DNA of 17,962 nt from Nitrospirales bacterium (lineage in GTDB: Bacteria; Nitrospirota; Nitrospiria; Nitrospirales; UBA8639). The stretch is taken from contig JAJDBO010000360.1 of assembly GCA_029261305.1 (NCBI GenBank), positions 1 to 17,962 on the forward strand, given 5' to 3'. Position 1 is the first letter of the stretch. Every line of letters begins with the position of its first letter. Position numbers and translations under genes: made by a program. Under the pieces are notes generated by a model. The model worked only from the letters and a program-made list of their open reading frames with translations. It had not been told where the DNA came from and did no database searches. Below, in pieces: positions 7,379 to 15,373 of the stretch.

Positions 7379-7447
7379 AACAAGAATATTCTGTAAGTCA
7401 CCATCGACATTTCTGTTATCTTAAAACTTTATAAGGGCCATCCGATT

Positions 7448-9154
7448 ATGCGTACCTCCCAAGTCTTGATTCCAACACTTCGTGAAGATCCGGTTGAAGC
7501 CGAAGTCGTCAGCCATCGCCTTATGTTAAGAGCTGGCATGATCCGAAAGGTCGCAGCGGGAATTTACACGTATTTGCCATTGGGGCTTCGGGTTATCAGG
7601 AAAATTGAGAATATTATTCGACAAGAGATGAATCGTTCGGGAGCGCAGGAGATTTTGATGCCGATCCTCTCTCCCGCTGAACTCTGGCGCGAGACGGGAC
7701 GTTGGGATTTTTATGGCAAAGAATTACTTCGATGCCAGGATCGGCATGACCGAGACTTTTGCTTCGGGCCTACCCACGAAGAAATCATTACCGACCTATT
7801 CAGACGTGAAGTTCGTTCCTATCGCCAATTGCCGATAAACTGCTACCAAATTCAAACTAAATTCCGTGATGAAATTCGCCCACGGTTTGGCCTCATGCGA
7901 GGCCGAGAATTCATTATGAAAGATGCCTATAGCTTTGATCGGGATGAGGAAAGCGCTCGAATCAGTTATCAGAAAATGTATGACGCCTACGAACGCATTT
8001 TTACACGGTGTGGTCTGAACTTTCGCCCCGTTGAAGCAGACAACGGAATGATTGGCGGCAGCATGTCCCATGAATTTATGGTGCTCGCTGAAACTGGCGA
8101 AGAAACGATTCTCTACGAGGAAGGTGGGACCTATGCTGCGAATGTCGAACGAGCTGAGGTCTTGCCACCAACAGACGTCTCAACAGACGAACCATTACCT
8201 CTTGAGACGGTCAACACCCCGGAAATGAAAACGGTCGAAGATGTGTGTAAATTTTTATCGCTCACTCCCGACCGCTTGGTAAAAACATTGCTGTACCAAA
8301 CTCTGGATAACACGATCGTCGCCATATTGGTTCGAGGAGACCATGAAGCCAACGAAATTAAGGTGAACCGTTTATTGGGAACCACTGAAATCATCCTTGC
8401 CGATCCAGAGACGGTTACCAAAGTGACGTCTGCGCCGGTAGGATTTGCTGGCCCAGTGGGTTTAAAAAACATTCGAATTGTCGCCGACCAAGCCATCCAG
8501 GGAATGAAGAATTTTGTGGTCGGGGGAAATGCGAATGACACACACTTCCTCAATGTGAACTGTGACCGCGATTTCCAGGTAGAGACCTTTGCGGATCTAC
8601 GCCAAGCAAAGGCCGGAGACCCCTCCCCTCGAACCAATGTTCCCTTGAGTGCGGCCAAAGGCATTGAAGTGGGGCATGTCTTCCTGCTCGGCACCAAATA
8701 CAGCGAAGCCATGGGAGCGAACTTTCTTGATGATCAAGGGAAAGACACCATGGCCATTATGGGATGCTATGGAATTGGGGTCGGGCGAACCGCCGCTGCC
8801 TCGATTGAACAAAATCATGATACCAAAGGCATGATCTGGCCAGCCCCAATAGCCCCTTTTCATGTTCACCTCCTTCCAGTGACCAACTCTGAGCTGGCGC
8901 AGGGTACCACCGAGACCATGTACCAATCATTGATTGAAGCCGGCATTGAAGTTCTTTGGGACGATCGAGACGAACGGGCAGGGGTAAAATTTAATGATGC
9001 CGATCTTATCGGCGCTCCATACCACGTCACAATTGGAGATAAGGGCCTCAAAAATGGGGTCATCGAAATTAAAGATCGACGCACAGGAGAGGTGGTGAAG
9101 ATTGCACCCTCAGAGGCCACTTCCTATTTGTCCCAGCAACTCATTTCCTTATGA
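7448..9154 (+). CDS. proS: Prolyl-tRNA synthetase (bacterial type with editing domain)
   Basis: A 568-residue class II aminoacyl-tRNA synthetase that attaches proline to tRNA-Pro. The N terminus shows the ProS pattern: SHRLMLRAGMIRKVAAGIY, then TYLPLGLRVIRKIE. Motif 2 is FRDEIRPRFGLMRGREF (residues 139-155). The insertion between motifs 2 and 3 (about residues 225-400) is the YbaK-like editing domain that hydrolyses Ala-tRNA-Pro, with VKTLLY, VRGDHEANEIKVN and VGGNANDTHFLNVN visible. Motif 3 includes GCYGIGVGRTAAASIEQ (from residue 439). The anticodon-binding domain follows, with LWDDRDERAGVKFNDADLIG and PYHVTIG. AAGGG lies 10 bases before the ATG. It probably has its own promoter but may also receive read-through from rseP. 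Confidence 0.97.
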   Translation: MRTSQVLIPTLREDPVEAEVVSHRLMLRAGMIRKVAAGIYTYLPLGLRVIRKIENIIRQEMNRSGAQEILMPILSPAELWRETGRWDFYGKELLRCQDRHDRDFCFGPTHEEIITDLFRREVRSYRQLPINCYQIQTKFRDEIRPRFGLMRGREFIMKDAYSFDRDEESARISYQKMYDAYERIFTRCGLNFRPVEADNGMIGGSMSHEFMVLAETGEETILYEEGGTYAANVERAEVLPPTDVSTDEPLPLETVNTPEMKTVEDVCKFLSLTPDRLVKTLLYQTLDNTIVAILVRGDHEANEIKVNRLLGTTEIILADPETVTKVTSAPVGFAGPVGLKNIRIVADQAIQGMKNFVVGGNANDTHFLNVNCDRDFQVETFADLRQAKAGDPSPRTNVPLSAAKGIEVGHVFLLGTKYSEAMGANFLDDQGKDTMAIMGCYGIGVGRTAAASIEQNHDTKGMIWPAPIAPFHVHLLPVTNSELAQGTTETMYQSLIEAGIEVLWDDRDERAGVKFNDADLIGAPYHVTIGDKGLKNGVIEIKDRRTGEVVKIAPSEATSYLSQQLISL

Positions 9155-9260
9155 ACAATTTCGTCCCTCATGGATCCTACCTCCAGTTTCTGGCAATTTC
9201 CAAGGCCACAGGCCATAATGGGATTTAGCCTTGTAATTCCTTTAAAATCTCGGACTTACG

Positions 9261-9290
9261 TTGACAAATCCAAGAATTCGATGCTAACCT
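9261..9290 (+). promoter_or_regulatory. Putative promoter for the nuclease-domain pair
   Basis: TTGACA (9261-9266), an 18-base spacer and TAACCT (9285-9290, three of six bases), with TG one base upstream of the -10 as in extended -10 promoters. The predicted start near 9297 leaves about 40 bases before the ATG at 9337. Confidence 0.4.
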
Positions 9291-9336
9291 AACGCTTTTA
9301 TGGGGTAAGTGTGGCTAAACCTGTGGTCTTTTTCCT

Positions 9337-9792
9337 ATGATAACCCAAATGAACGTTCGTGGTCTCCTGTTTGACCCTTATAACAATGCCTATATTGTCA
9401 TTCTTCGTGACGAAGAAAACGCTGACATGCTCCCCATTTGGGTGGGTAAATCTGAGGCTAGTGCGATCAGCTTTGCGTTGGAAAGCATCGCCCCGCCGCG
9501 CCCGATGACTCATGATTTGATGAAATCAATTTTGGATAATGTTGATGCAAAAGTCCTAAGCGCCGTCGTGACCGATTTAAAAGACAATACCTACTTTGCC
9601 AAAATCCACCTTTGGTATGGTGATTCCGAGTATTCTATTGACTCCCGTCCTAGTGACGCTATTGCCTTAGCCCTGCGCGCTGAAGCCCCAATTTTCACCA
9701 CCGAAGATGTCCTTCGCAAACAAAATTCCGAGGAACTTGAACGATGGCTCGAAAATCTGAAACCCGAAGATTTTGGAAAATTTGAGACCTAA
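9337..9792 (+). CDS. Bifunctional nuclease domain (DUF151) protein, paralogue 1
   Basis: A 151-residue protein that is essentially a single BFN domain (DUF151, Pfam PF02577). Recognisable landmarks are VILRDEENADMLPIWVG, ISFALESIAPPRPMTHDL, VVTDLKDNTYFAKI, and the strongly conserved SRPSDAIALALRAEAPIF. Characterised relatives have been reported as DNase/RNase, but the physiological role in bacteria is unclear, so I would not go beyond the domain name. The ATG is the first in frame after a stop at 9316; I see no clear Shine-Dalgarno sequence before it. A paralogue follows after 34 bases, and the pair lies between proS and the rplM-rpsI ribosomal operon. No signal peptide or membrane segment is present, so it is probably cytoplasmic. 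Confidence 0.88.
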   Translation: MITQMNVRGLLFDPYNNAYIVILRDEENADMLPIWVGKSEASAISFALESIAPPRPMTHDLMKSILDNVDAKVLSAVVTDLKDNTYFAKIHLWYGDSEYSIDSRPSDAIALALRAEAPIFTTEDVLRKQNSEELERWLENLKPEDFGKFET

Positions 9793-9826
9793 TCAAGAAG
9801 ATTTCAGGGCTGCGTATCTTTCATAG

Positions 9827-10330
9827 ATGCATGACAACGTAACAATGAGTGTAGAACAAAATACCGATCTCATCCCGCTCAAGGTGCATGGAGTCCTCGT
9901 GGATCCAAACACCGACACGCAAATCGTGGTATTGCGTGATGAAACCAATGCTGACGTGCTTCCCATCTGGGTAGGCACAGCAGAGGGCACCTCCATTCGG
10001 TTGGCTCTTGAAGACGTCGTGCCTCCTCGCCCAATGAGTCATGACCTTATCACCAGTCTGACTGACCATTTAGGAATGACTGTCAGTCATGTTGTGGTGA
10101 CCGATGTGAAAAACAATACCTATTACGCCACCATCCATTTTACTTCAAATGGTTTGGAACGAACAGTAGACGCCAGACCCAGCGATGCCATAGCCGTAGC
10201 ATTGCGGGCGAAAAGTCCTATTTATGTCACCTCAGATGTGTTGAAACGACGGGGTGGTGATAATCTTGACGCCTGGCTTGCTAAATTAGATCCTCAACAA
10301 TTTGGCCAATCTGAAACATCCGACGCTTAG
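9827..10330 (+). CDS. Bifunctional nuclease domain (DUF151) protein, paralogue 2
   Basis: A 167-residue second copy of the same single-domain architecture, by eye roughly half identical to its upstream neighbour. Shared blocks are VVLRDETNADVLPIWVG, LALEDVVPPRPMSHDL, VVTDVKNNTYYATIHF and ARPSDAIAVALRAKSPIY. It has a longer N terminus (MHDNVTMSVEQNTDLIPLKV) and a C-terminal tail after QQFGQ. An ATG at 9845, six codons in, is an equally possible start; neither has a clear ribosome-binding site. The 34-base gap and shared direction suggest co-transcription with paralogue 1. The function beyond the nuclease-type domain is unknown. Confidence 0.88.
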   Translation: MHDNVTMSVEQNTDLIPLKVHGVLVDPNTDTQIVVLRDETNADVLPIWVGTAEGTSIRLALEDVVPPRPMSHDLITSLTDHLGMTVSHVVVTDVKNNTYYATIHFTSNGLERTVDARPSDAIAVALRAKSPIYVTSDVLKRRGGDNLDAWLAKLDPQQFGQSETSDA

Positions 10331-10366
10331 GTTAGGATACTGACGAATTTACATGGAGAAGCACTG

Positions 10367-10792
10367 ATGCGTACCTTTCAAGCAAAACCTCTTGAAGTCA
10401 CCAGAAAATGGCACGTTCTTGATGCCAAAGACGCCACGCTTGGTCGATTGGCCACTCAAGCCGCCACACTCTTACGCGGGAAGCACAAACCCATTTTCAC
10501 GCCAAACGTTGATACGGGTGACCACGTGATTGTGGTCAATGCCAAAGAAGTCCGCTTGACTGGTAAAAAAATGAAAAACAAGACATACCATCATCACACC
10601 GGATACCCTGGAGGGCTTAAATCCATTACTGCAGAACGTCTAATGGAAAAGAAACCAACGGAAGTGGTCAATAAAGCCATTCGCGGCATGCTTCCAAAGA
10701 CACCACTAGGGAAACAAATGGCGAAGAAACTACGGATCTATGCTGGATCAGACCATCCGCATTCAGCACAAAACCCAGAGGCCTGGTCGTAA
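10367..10792 (+). CDS. rplM: Large ribosomal subunit protein L13 (uL13)
   Basis: 141 residues, against about 142 in the family. The typical landmarks are present: KWHVLDAKDATLGRLATQAA, LLRGKHKPIFTPNVDTGDHV, IVVNAKEVRLTGKKMKNKTY, HTGYPGGLKS and VNKAIRGMLPKTPLGKQMAK. L13 binds 23S rRNA early in assembly of the large subunit. A good ribosome-binding site, GGAGAA, sits 6 bases before the ATG. It starts 36 bases after the nuclease-domain gene; a weak promoter-like pair, CTGAAA (10311-10316) with TAGGAT (10333-10338), overlaps the end of that gene. It is followed by rpsI, the standard partner. Confidence 0.97.
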   Translation: MRTFQAKPLEVTRKWHVLDAKDATLGRLATQAATLLRGKHKPIFTPNVDTGDHVIVVNAKEVRLTGKKMKNKTYHHHTGYPGGLKSITAERLMEKKPTEVVNKAIRGMLPKTPLGKQMAKKLRIYAGSDHPHSAQNPEAWS

Positions 10793-10845
10793 GTTTTCAC
10801 ACAAAAATATAACAAGCATCTCTTCTTCAACAGAAAGGTTTATAC

Positions 10846-11238
10846 ATGGCAAGTCAGCGTCATTACGCAACGGGGAAACGGAAAAATGCGATTGCTCGCG
10901 CCTGGGTTCAACCAGGGCAGGGTGAAATCACGGTCAACGGAAGAACTTTCGAAAATTACTTCACGCTGCTTCCCCACCGTACACATGTCGAGTCGCCACT
11001 AGAAAAAACCAGCACGCTCGGTCAATTTCAGATTCGTGCTTCAATTTCTGGAGGCGGGGTTGCTGGACAAGCAGGAGCCTTACGACATGCTATTGCCAAA
11101 GCCTTAGTTCAGGTGAACCCGGAGTATCGTGGCCCACTCAAGAAAGATGGGATGCTGACTCGAGATTCGCGAGTAAAAGAAAGAAAGAAATACGGGCAAA
11201 AGGGAGCAAGAGCCCTCTTCCAATATTCCAAACGGTAA
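10846..11238 (+). CDS. rpsI: Small ribosomal subunit protein S9 (uS9)
   Basis: 130 residues, the usual S9 length. Family landmarks are YATGKRKNAIARAWVQPGQG, ITVNGR, SGGGVAGQAGALRHAIAKAL, DGMLTRDSRVKERKKYGQKG and the C-terminal FQYSKR tail, whose basic end reaches the P-site tRNA in the ribosome. AAGG lies 8 bases before the ATG. It is the last gene of the rplM-rpsI unit and is followed by a strong intrinsic terminator. Confidence 0.97.
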   Translation: MASQRHYATGKRKNAIARAWVQPGQGEITVNGRTFENYFTLLPHRTHVESPLEKTSTLGQFQIRASISGGGVAGQAGALRHAIAKALVQVNPEYRGPLKKDGMLTRDSRVKERKKYGQKGARALFQYSKR

Positions 11239-11264
11239 GTGCATTCCAGCTACAAGTTTTTTTC

Positions 11265-11295
11265 AAAGGGAAGGCCACATGGCCTTCCCTTTTTT
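11265..11295 (+). terminator. Intrinsic terminator after rpsI
   Basis: A perfect 12-bp stem, AAAGGGAAGGCC (11265-11276) with GGCCTTCCCTTT (11281-11292), an ACAT loop, and a T-run ending at 11295. It closes the rplM-rpsI unit and ends 36 bases before argC. Confidence 0.93.
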
Positions 11296-11331
11296 CTGTG
11301 ATCACCTTATCAAGCAAAGTGCTCATTTCTC

Positions 11332-12414
11332 ATGGCTAAAACTCGACTAAAAATCGCGGTTCTTGGAGGCAGTGGCTATACCGGCGGAGAACTCCTTCGA
11401 CTGTTAGCTCAACATCCCTATGCCCATGTCACCATGGTAACCGGGGATAAGGCTGTCGGACTTCCAGTGTCCTCCCATTTTCCAAATCTGGAATCATTTT
11501 GTTCTTTAACCTTTCAACCCATGGACCTGCAACACATCATTCGATCGGCAGACCTTATTTTCATGGCGTTGCCTCATACCAAATCAATGGAGCCAGTCGC
11601 GCATTGTATAAAAGCCAAAAAACGCGTCATCGATTTAAGCGCTGACTATCGATTGAATGACCTCAGCACCTATGAAGAATGGTATGGTGTCGCTCATTCA
11701 TCACCACGCCTCTTACGACAATCGGTCTATGGCATGCCCGAACTGTATCGATCGAAAATTTCCCGCGCGAAGCTCGTGGCCGTCCCAGGGTGTTACCCGA
11801 CTGCCGCGATTCTTCAATTAACTCCGCTTTTGGTTAAGGGAATGATCAAAGAAGATTCAATTGTGATTGATGCAAAGTCTGGCATATCAGGCGCCGGACG
11901 AAATCCGGCCCTGAGCTATCACTTTCCGGAAGCTCACGATTCCATGACCGCCTATAAAATTGGGCAACATCGTCACACTCCGGAAATCGAACAGGAACTC
12001 AATAAAGTCTTCCTGAAACCACGAACACGATCCGCGGGTCACACAGAGCCATTAAAGGTCATTTTCTCTCCTCACCTGACGCCGATGAATCGAGGGATCT
12101 TAAGCACGGCTTATGCCAAGATGGTGAAACCTACAACGACAAAAGCGCTTCAAGATCTTTATCGTCGATTCTATCGTAATGAACGTTTTATTCGAATTCG
12201 AAATGAAACCACCGCAGTCAGTCCAAATCAGGTTCGAGGATCAAACTTTTGCGACATTTCGATGGTGGCTGATTCTCGCACGGGCAATATTATTACGGTG
12301 GCAGCCATTGATAACCTCGTCAAAGGCGCTGCGGGTCAAGCCATTCAATCCATGAACCTGATGATGGGATACCCTGAAGACACGGGATTAGCTTCACCTG
12401 GGATTTTCCCCTAA
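11332..12414 (+). CDS. argC: N-acetyl-gamma-glutamyl-phosphate reductase
   Basis: A 360-residue NADPH-dependent enzyme of arginine biosynthesis that reduces N-acetylglutamyl-5-phosphate to the semialdehyde. The N terminus has the dinucleotide-binding motif GGSGYTGGELLRLLAQHP. VIDLSADYRL is followed by the active-site segment VPGCYPTAAIL with Cys154. DAKSGISGAGR, the HRHTPEIEQEL segment and FSPHLTPMNRGIL are all typical. The length is slightly above the common 345. I see no strong promoter in the 36 bases between the rpsI terminator and the ATG, and only a weak ribosome-binding site, so expression may depend on partial read-through. argJ follows after 50 bases. Confidence 0.96.
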   Translation: MAKTRLKIAVLGGSGYTGGELLRLLAQHPYAHVTMVTGDKAVGLPVSSHFPNLESFCSLTFQPMDLQHIIRSADLIFMALPHTKSMEPVAHCIKAKKRVIDLSADYRLNDLSTYEEWYGVAHSSPRLLRQSVYGMPELYRSKISRAKLVAVPGCYPTAAILQLTPLLVKGMIKEDSIVIDAKSGISGAGRNPALSYHFPEAHDSMTAYKIGQHRHTPEIEQELNKVFLKPRTRSAGHTEPLKVIFSPHLTPMNRGILSTAYAKMVKPTTTKALQDLYRRFYRNERFIRIRNETTAVSPNQVRGSNFCDISMVADSRTGNIITVAAIDNLVKGAAGQAIQSMNLMMGYPEDTGLASPGIFP

Positions 12415-12464
12415 TCTACAATTTCCCCTGATTGAATACCGTTTAACTATAACCTACTTAACAA

Positions 12465-13688
12465 ATGCGCAAAGTTTCATCGATCAAAAAATTATCGGGT
12501 GGTGTTACAGCACCTCAAGGCTTTCTCGCTGCTGGGATTCATGCAGGGGTGAAACCTTCTCCAACCTTAGACCTCGCCCTTGTGATGTCCGAGCGTCCTG
12601 GTCCTCTTGCAGGAGTATTCACCAAAAATCAAATCCTCGCCGCACCAGTCATTCTTAATCAACAACAGCTCAAGAAAAAAACTGGACAGGCAATCATCGT
12701 AAATAGTGGTAATGCCAACGCTTGTACTGGGGCTCAAGGACTGGCTGATGCGAAGGAGATCCAAAAATTCACTGCTCAGCTTTTAGGCATTCCCAATCAC
12801 ACAGTGTTTGTCGGTTCAACTGGAGTCATTGGTCGAACCCTTCCCATGGATGCCCTGCGGAAAGGAATTCCCTCTATCGTGAACCGGCTTAGTCCGTCCG
12901 GACATAATCGAGCTGCTAAAGCCATCATGACTACCGACACCATATCGAAAGAGTTTGCATGCCAGGCCAAATTTGGACGACAGGTCATCACCCTTGGAGG
13001 AATGGCTAAGGGGTCAGGGATGATTCATCCCAATATGGCAACGATGTTAGCGTATCTCACCACTGATGCGGTCATCACACCTCAAGCCTTACAACGTGCC
13101 CTCACCCAAGCCGTAGACCATTCTTTTAATTGCATTTCCGTGGATAACGACAGCAGTACCAACGATACCGTTCTCTGCCTTGCCAATGGACTGGCCAACA
13201 ACATGCCCATCACGCATGGGACTCCACATTGGATTGCTTTCCAGGCCTTACTTCAATATGCCTGTGAATCCCTTGCCTTGAAAATTTGTCGAGATGGCGA
13301 AGGCGCCACAAAACTTGTCACCATCATTGTAGAGGGAACGAAATCTAATCGTGACGCCAAGCAGATTGCGGAGACGGTTGCCACATCAATGCTCGTTAAA
13401 ACCGCGATTTTTGGCCAAGACCCAAATTGGGGCCGTATTATTGCGGCCATAGGACGAGCAGGCATTCCGCTCAATCCAAAAAATATCACGTTGAAGTTTG
13501 ATGAGATCTTCGTCGTTCAGGGAGGACAACGAATCAGCACACAAGCTGATAATCACGCAAAAAAAGTGATGCGACGAAAAGAATTAACGTTGTCAATCTC
13601 AACGGGAAAAGGTTCTGGCTCTCATCGGCTTTGGACCACAGACCTTTCTTACGATTATGTGAAGATCAACGCCTCCTACACTACCTAA
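12465..13688 (+). CDS. argJ: Bifunctional glutamate N-acetyltransferase / ornithine acetyltransferase
   Basis: A 407-residue ArgJ that recycles the acetyl group from N-acetylornithine to glutamate in arginine synthesis, and in bifunctional forms also uses acetyl-CoA. ArgJ is made as a precursor that cuts itself before a threonine: the segment KGSGMIHPNMATMLAYLTTD is present, with the nucleophile Thr193 after Ala192. Other landmarks are PGPLAGVFTKN, VNSGNANACTG, GSTGVIGRTLPMD, DNDSSTNDT, KTAIFGQDPNWGRI and the C terminus YVKINASYTT. There is no clear Shine-Dalgarno sequence before the ATG. A TATAAC box (12448-12453) about 12 bases upstream would place a transcript start almost at the ATG, but it lacks a good -35. 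It forms an argC-argJ unit. Whether it is mono- or bifunctional cannot be settled from sequence. Confidence 0.95.
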   Translation: MRKVSSIKKLSGGVTAPQGFLAAGIHAGVKPSPTLDLALVMSERPGPLAGVFTKNQILAAPVILNQQQLKKKTGQAIIVNSGNANACTGAQGLADAKEIQKFTAQLLGIPNHTVFVGSTGVIGRTLPMDALRKGIPSIVNRLSPSGHNRAAKAIMTTDTISKEFACQAKFGRQVITLGGMAKGSGMIHPNMATMLAYLTTDAVITPQALQRALTQAVDHSFNCISVDNDSSTNDTVLCLANGLANNMPITHGTPHWIAFQALLQYACESLALKICRDGEGATKLVTIIVEGTKSNRDAKQIAETVATSMLVKTAIFGQDPNWGRIIAAIGRAGIPLNPKNITLKFDEIFVVQGGQRISTQADNHAKKVMRRKELTLSISTGKGSGSHRLWTTDLSYDYVKINASYTT

Positions 13689-13772
13689 GTAATTTTATCC
13701 AAAACACCTGCTCCTCCCCACACAGAAGCCGCATTCCCCAAATTTTCCGCTAATAATAGTTCACGGCAGAAA

Positions 13773-13801
13773 ATACTCGTAAAAGTATGACCTGGGTCAC
13801 A
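13773..13801. promoter_or_regulatory. CRP/FNR-like operator with adjacent inverted repeat
   Basis: TATGA (13786-13790), six bases, TCACA (13797-13801) matches the CRP-family pattern TGTGA-N6-TCACA at nine of ten positions. The core TGACC-TG-GGTCA is a perfect palindrome. Just upstream, ATACT (13773-13777) and AGTAT (13784-13788) form a second inverted repeat. The centre, 13793.5, is about 41.5 bases before the start predicted from the TATAAT box. Confidence 0.5.
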
Positions 13802-13822
13802 TCAATGCCCAACTCCGAACTC

Positions 13823-13828
13823 TATAAT
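13823..13828 (+). promoter_or_regulatory. -10 box of the kinase operon promoter
   Basis: A perfect TATAAT with no recognisable -35 at the proper distance (CATCAA at 17 bases). The predicted start near 13835 leaves about 33 bases before the kinase ATG. The missing -35 fits an activator-dependent promoter. Confidence 0.5.
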
Positions 13829-13867
13829 TATGCGTTTTAGGATAATCGTCATCCGAAGATAAAACCT

Positions 13868-15373
13868 ATGCATCTCTGGAATCAAATTTCAAAGCTTTCA
13901 ATATTTGTCCGTCTGACCTTAGGTTACCTAACGATTATGAGTTTGGTTATTGGGGTGAACTGGTTCATTTTAAACCAGCTGCGGACGCTATCGGAGTTAG
14001 GGACCGAATTAGTCTCGTATTACTACCCCACAGTGGAAACGGGAAAACGTCTTATTACTAGCCTGCTCGTTCAGTTAAAAAGTGACAAGCAGTATCTCGT
14101 CTTGCGAGATACGAGTCTGTTGAAAGAATTTCTTCAGGAAGCTGGGCAATTTAAAAAAACTTTGGTATCCCTCATTGACCAGGACCCTTCAGAAGAAGGT
14201 CAATCACTGCTTCAACAGATTCAGGAATCCCATGATCAATTCCAGACACTCTTCCTTAGTGAAGGGGTAGAACGTGCCAGCCGTTACACCCAGACCTTAG
14301 CGCAATATGAAAACAAGCGAGACACACTCATCGACGAAATGACACAAGCTATTCGGTCATACATTGCCCTCCACGAACAACAAATCAGCGCCGTGTTAAG
14401 TGATTCACATGAACGAGCGAAACAGGCAGAAAATATTACCCGCCAATTAATGGTCTCAGGAGTGGTATTCGGCATGGGAATGGCTGGGGTCGCCACCTTT
14501 AGTATTTTACGACCGTTGCGACGAGTCCAAAAACAAATCCGCCAAATTGGGGAAGGAAAATTTAACGCGGCGGTGCAGGGAGAGGTTCCGCAAGAATTGC
14601 GAGAGCTCGTCAATACCGTGAATGGAATGGGCACCCAACTCCAAGAACTCGATCAGATGAAGGCAGAATTCCTGGCGAATATTTCCCATGAATTTCGAAC
14701 GCCCCTCACCTCCATTCGTGAAGGGACTCAGTTACTCCTCGATCAAATTCCTGGCCCTCTGACTGCAGAACAGCGCCAGACCCTCGGAATCTTACTTGAC
14801 AGTAGTCAACGATTAAACCAACTCATCGCCAGTTTGTTGGATCTCTCTAAAATGGAAGCCAATATGATGGCATATAGTTTCAAACCCACCAGGCTCGCTC
14901 ACCTAGTTCAACAAACCGTGAATAAGGTTCAATTCCTAGCCGAGCGCAAGCACATTCCTATCCTCCTCGATGATCAATCTCCATCGGATCATACACTCAA
15001 CCTTGATAGCATTCGGATTGAGCAAGCCATCGAAAACCTCCTTTCCAATGCCCTCAAATTTAGCCCAAATGGATCACCCATCACCTTGATGTTGAAGCAT
15101 GAGGGTACCACCCACATGACAACATTGACCGTGAAGGATGAAGGTCCAGGGATAGCGCGAGAAGATCTTCCTCATATTTTTGAGCGATTCTACCAAGGAA
15201 AATCACCTGAGGGTGGAGCACGATTTGGCAGTGGCATTGGTCTCGCCCTAGCCAAGAAAGTCGTGGAAGCCCACCAGGGAACCATTTGGATTGACAGCGA
15301 ACCAGGGGAAGGGACCTCCGTCCACATCAGAATTCCCTCAGGATTACAACAAGAGGCAGTTCATGTATCGTAA
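13868..15373 (+). CDS. glrK: Membrane histidine kinase, GlrK/QseE-like
   Basis: A 501-residue sensor kinase. Membrane helix 1 is at about residues 16-35, then a mostly helical periplasmic domain of about 155 residues, helix 2 at 194-214, and a HAMP linker (RPLRRVQKQIRQIGEGKF onward). The HisKA domain has FLANISHEFRTPLTSIREG with the phospho-acceptor His274. The ATPase domain has NLLSNALKFSPNG, DEGPGIAREDLPHIFERFYQ and GSGIGLALAKKVVEAHQG. The stretch SIREGTQLLLDQIPGPLTAE, followed by SSQRLNQLIASLLDLSKME, closely resembles E. coli GlrK as I recall it. Together with the neighbours (lipoprotein, sigma-54 regulator), this supports a GlrK-type assignment. The stimulus is unknown. The last 11 bases overlap the lipoprotein gene, implying translational coupling. 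Confidence 0.85.
   Translation: MHLWNQISKLSIFVRLTLGYLTIMSLVIGVNWFILNQLRTLSELGTELVSYYYPTVETGKRLITSLLVQLKSDKQYLVLRDTSLLKEFLQEAGQFKKTLVSLIDQDPSEEGQSLLQQIQESHDQFQTLFLSEGVERASRYTQTLAQYENKRDTLIDEMTQAIRSYIALHEQQISAVLSDSHERAKQAENITRQLMVSGVVFGMGMAGVATFSILRPLRRVQKQIRQIGEGKFNAAVQGEVPQELRELVNTVNGMGTQLQELDQMKAEFLANISHEFRTPLTSIREGTQLLLDQIPGPLTAEQRQTLGILLDSSQRLNQLIASLLDLSKMEANMMAYSFKPTRLAHLVQQTVNKVQFLAERKHIPILLDDQSPSDHTLNLDSIRIEQAIENLLSNALKFSPNGSPITLMLKHEGTTHMTTLTVKDEGPGIAREDLPHIFERFYQGKSPEGGARFGSGIGLALAKKVVEAHQGTIWIDSEPGEGTSVHIRIPSGLQQEAVHVS

Noticed and set aside
8131..8712. Minus-strand open frame of 193 codons
   Set aside because: It is the antisense shadow of the proS editing domain; its composition follows the codon structure of proS.
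9202..9234. Possible terminator after proS (CAAGGC / GCCTTG)
   Set aside because: Only 6 bp with a loop of about 20 bases and no T-run.
9171..9293. Small open frame of about 40 codons in the proS to nuclease-gene gap
   Set aside because: There is no ribosome-binding site, it resembles no family I know, and it overlaps the putative promoter of the next gene.
11298..11305. 8-base palindrome GTGATCAC between the rpsI terminator and argC
   Set aside because: An 8-base palindrome is common by chance; there is no matching promoter box at a useful distance, and it does not resemble a known arginine operator.
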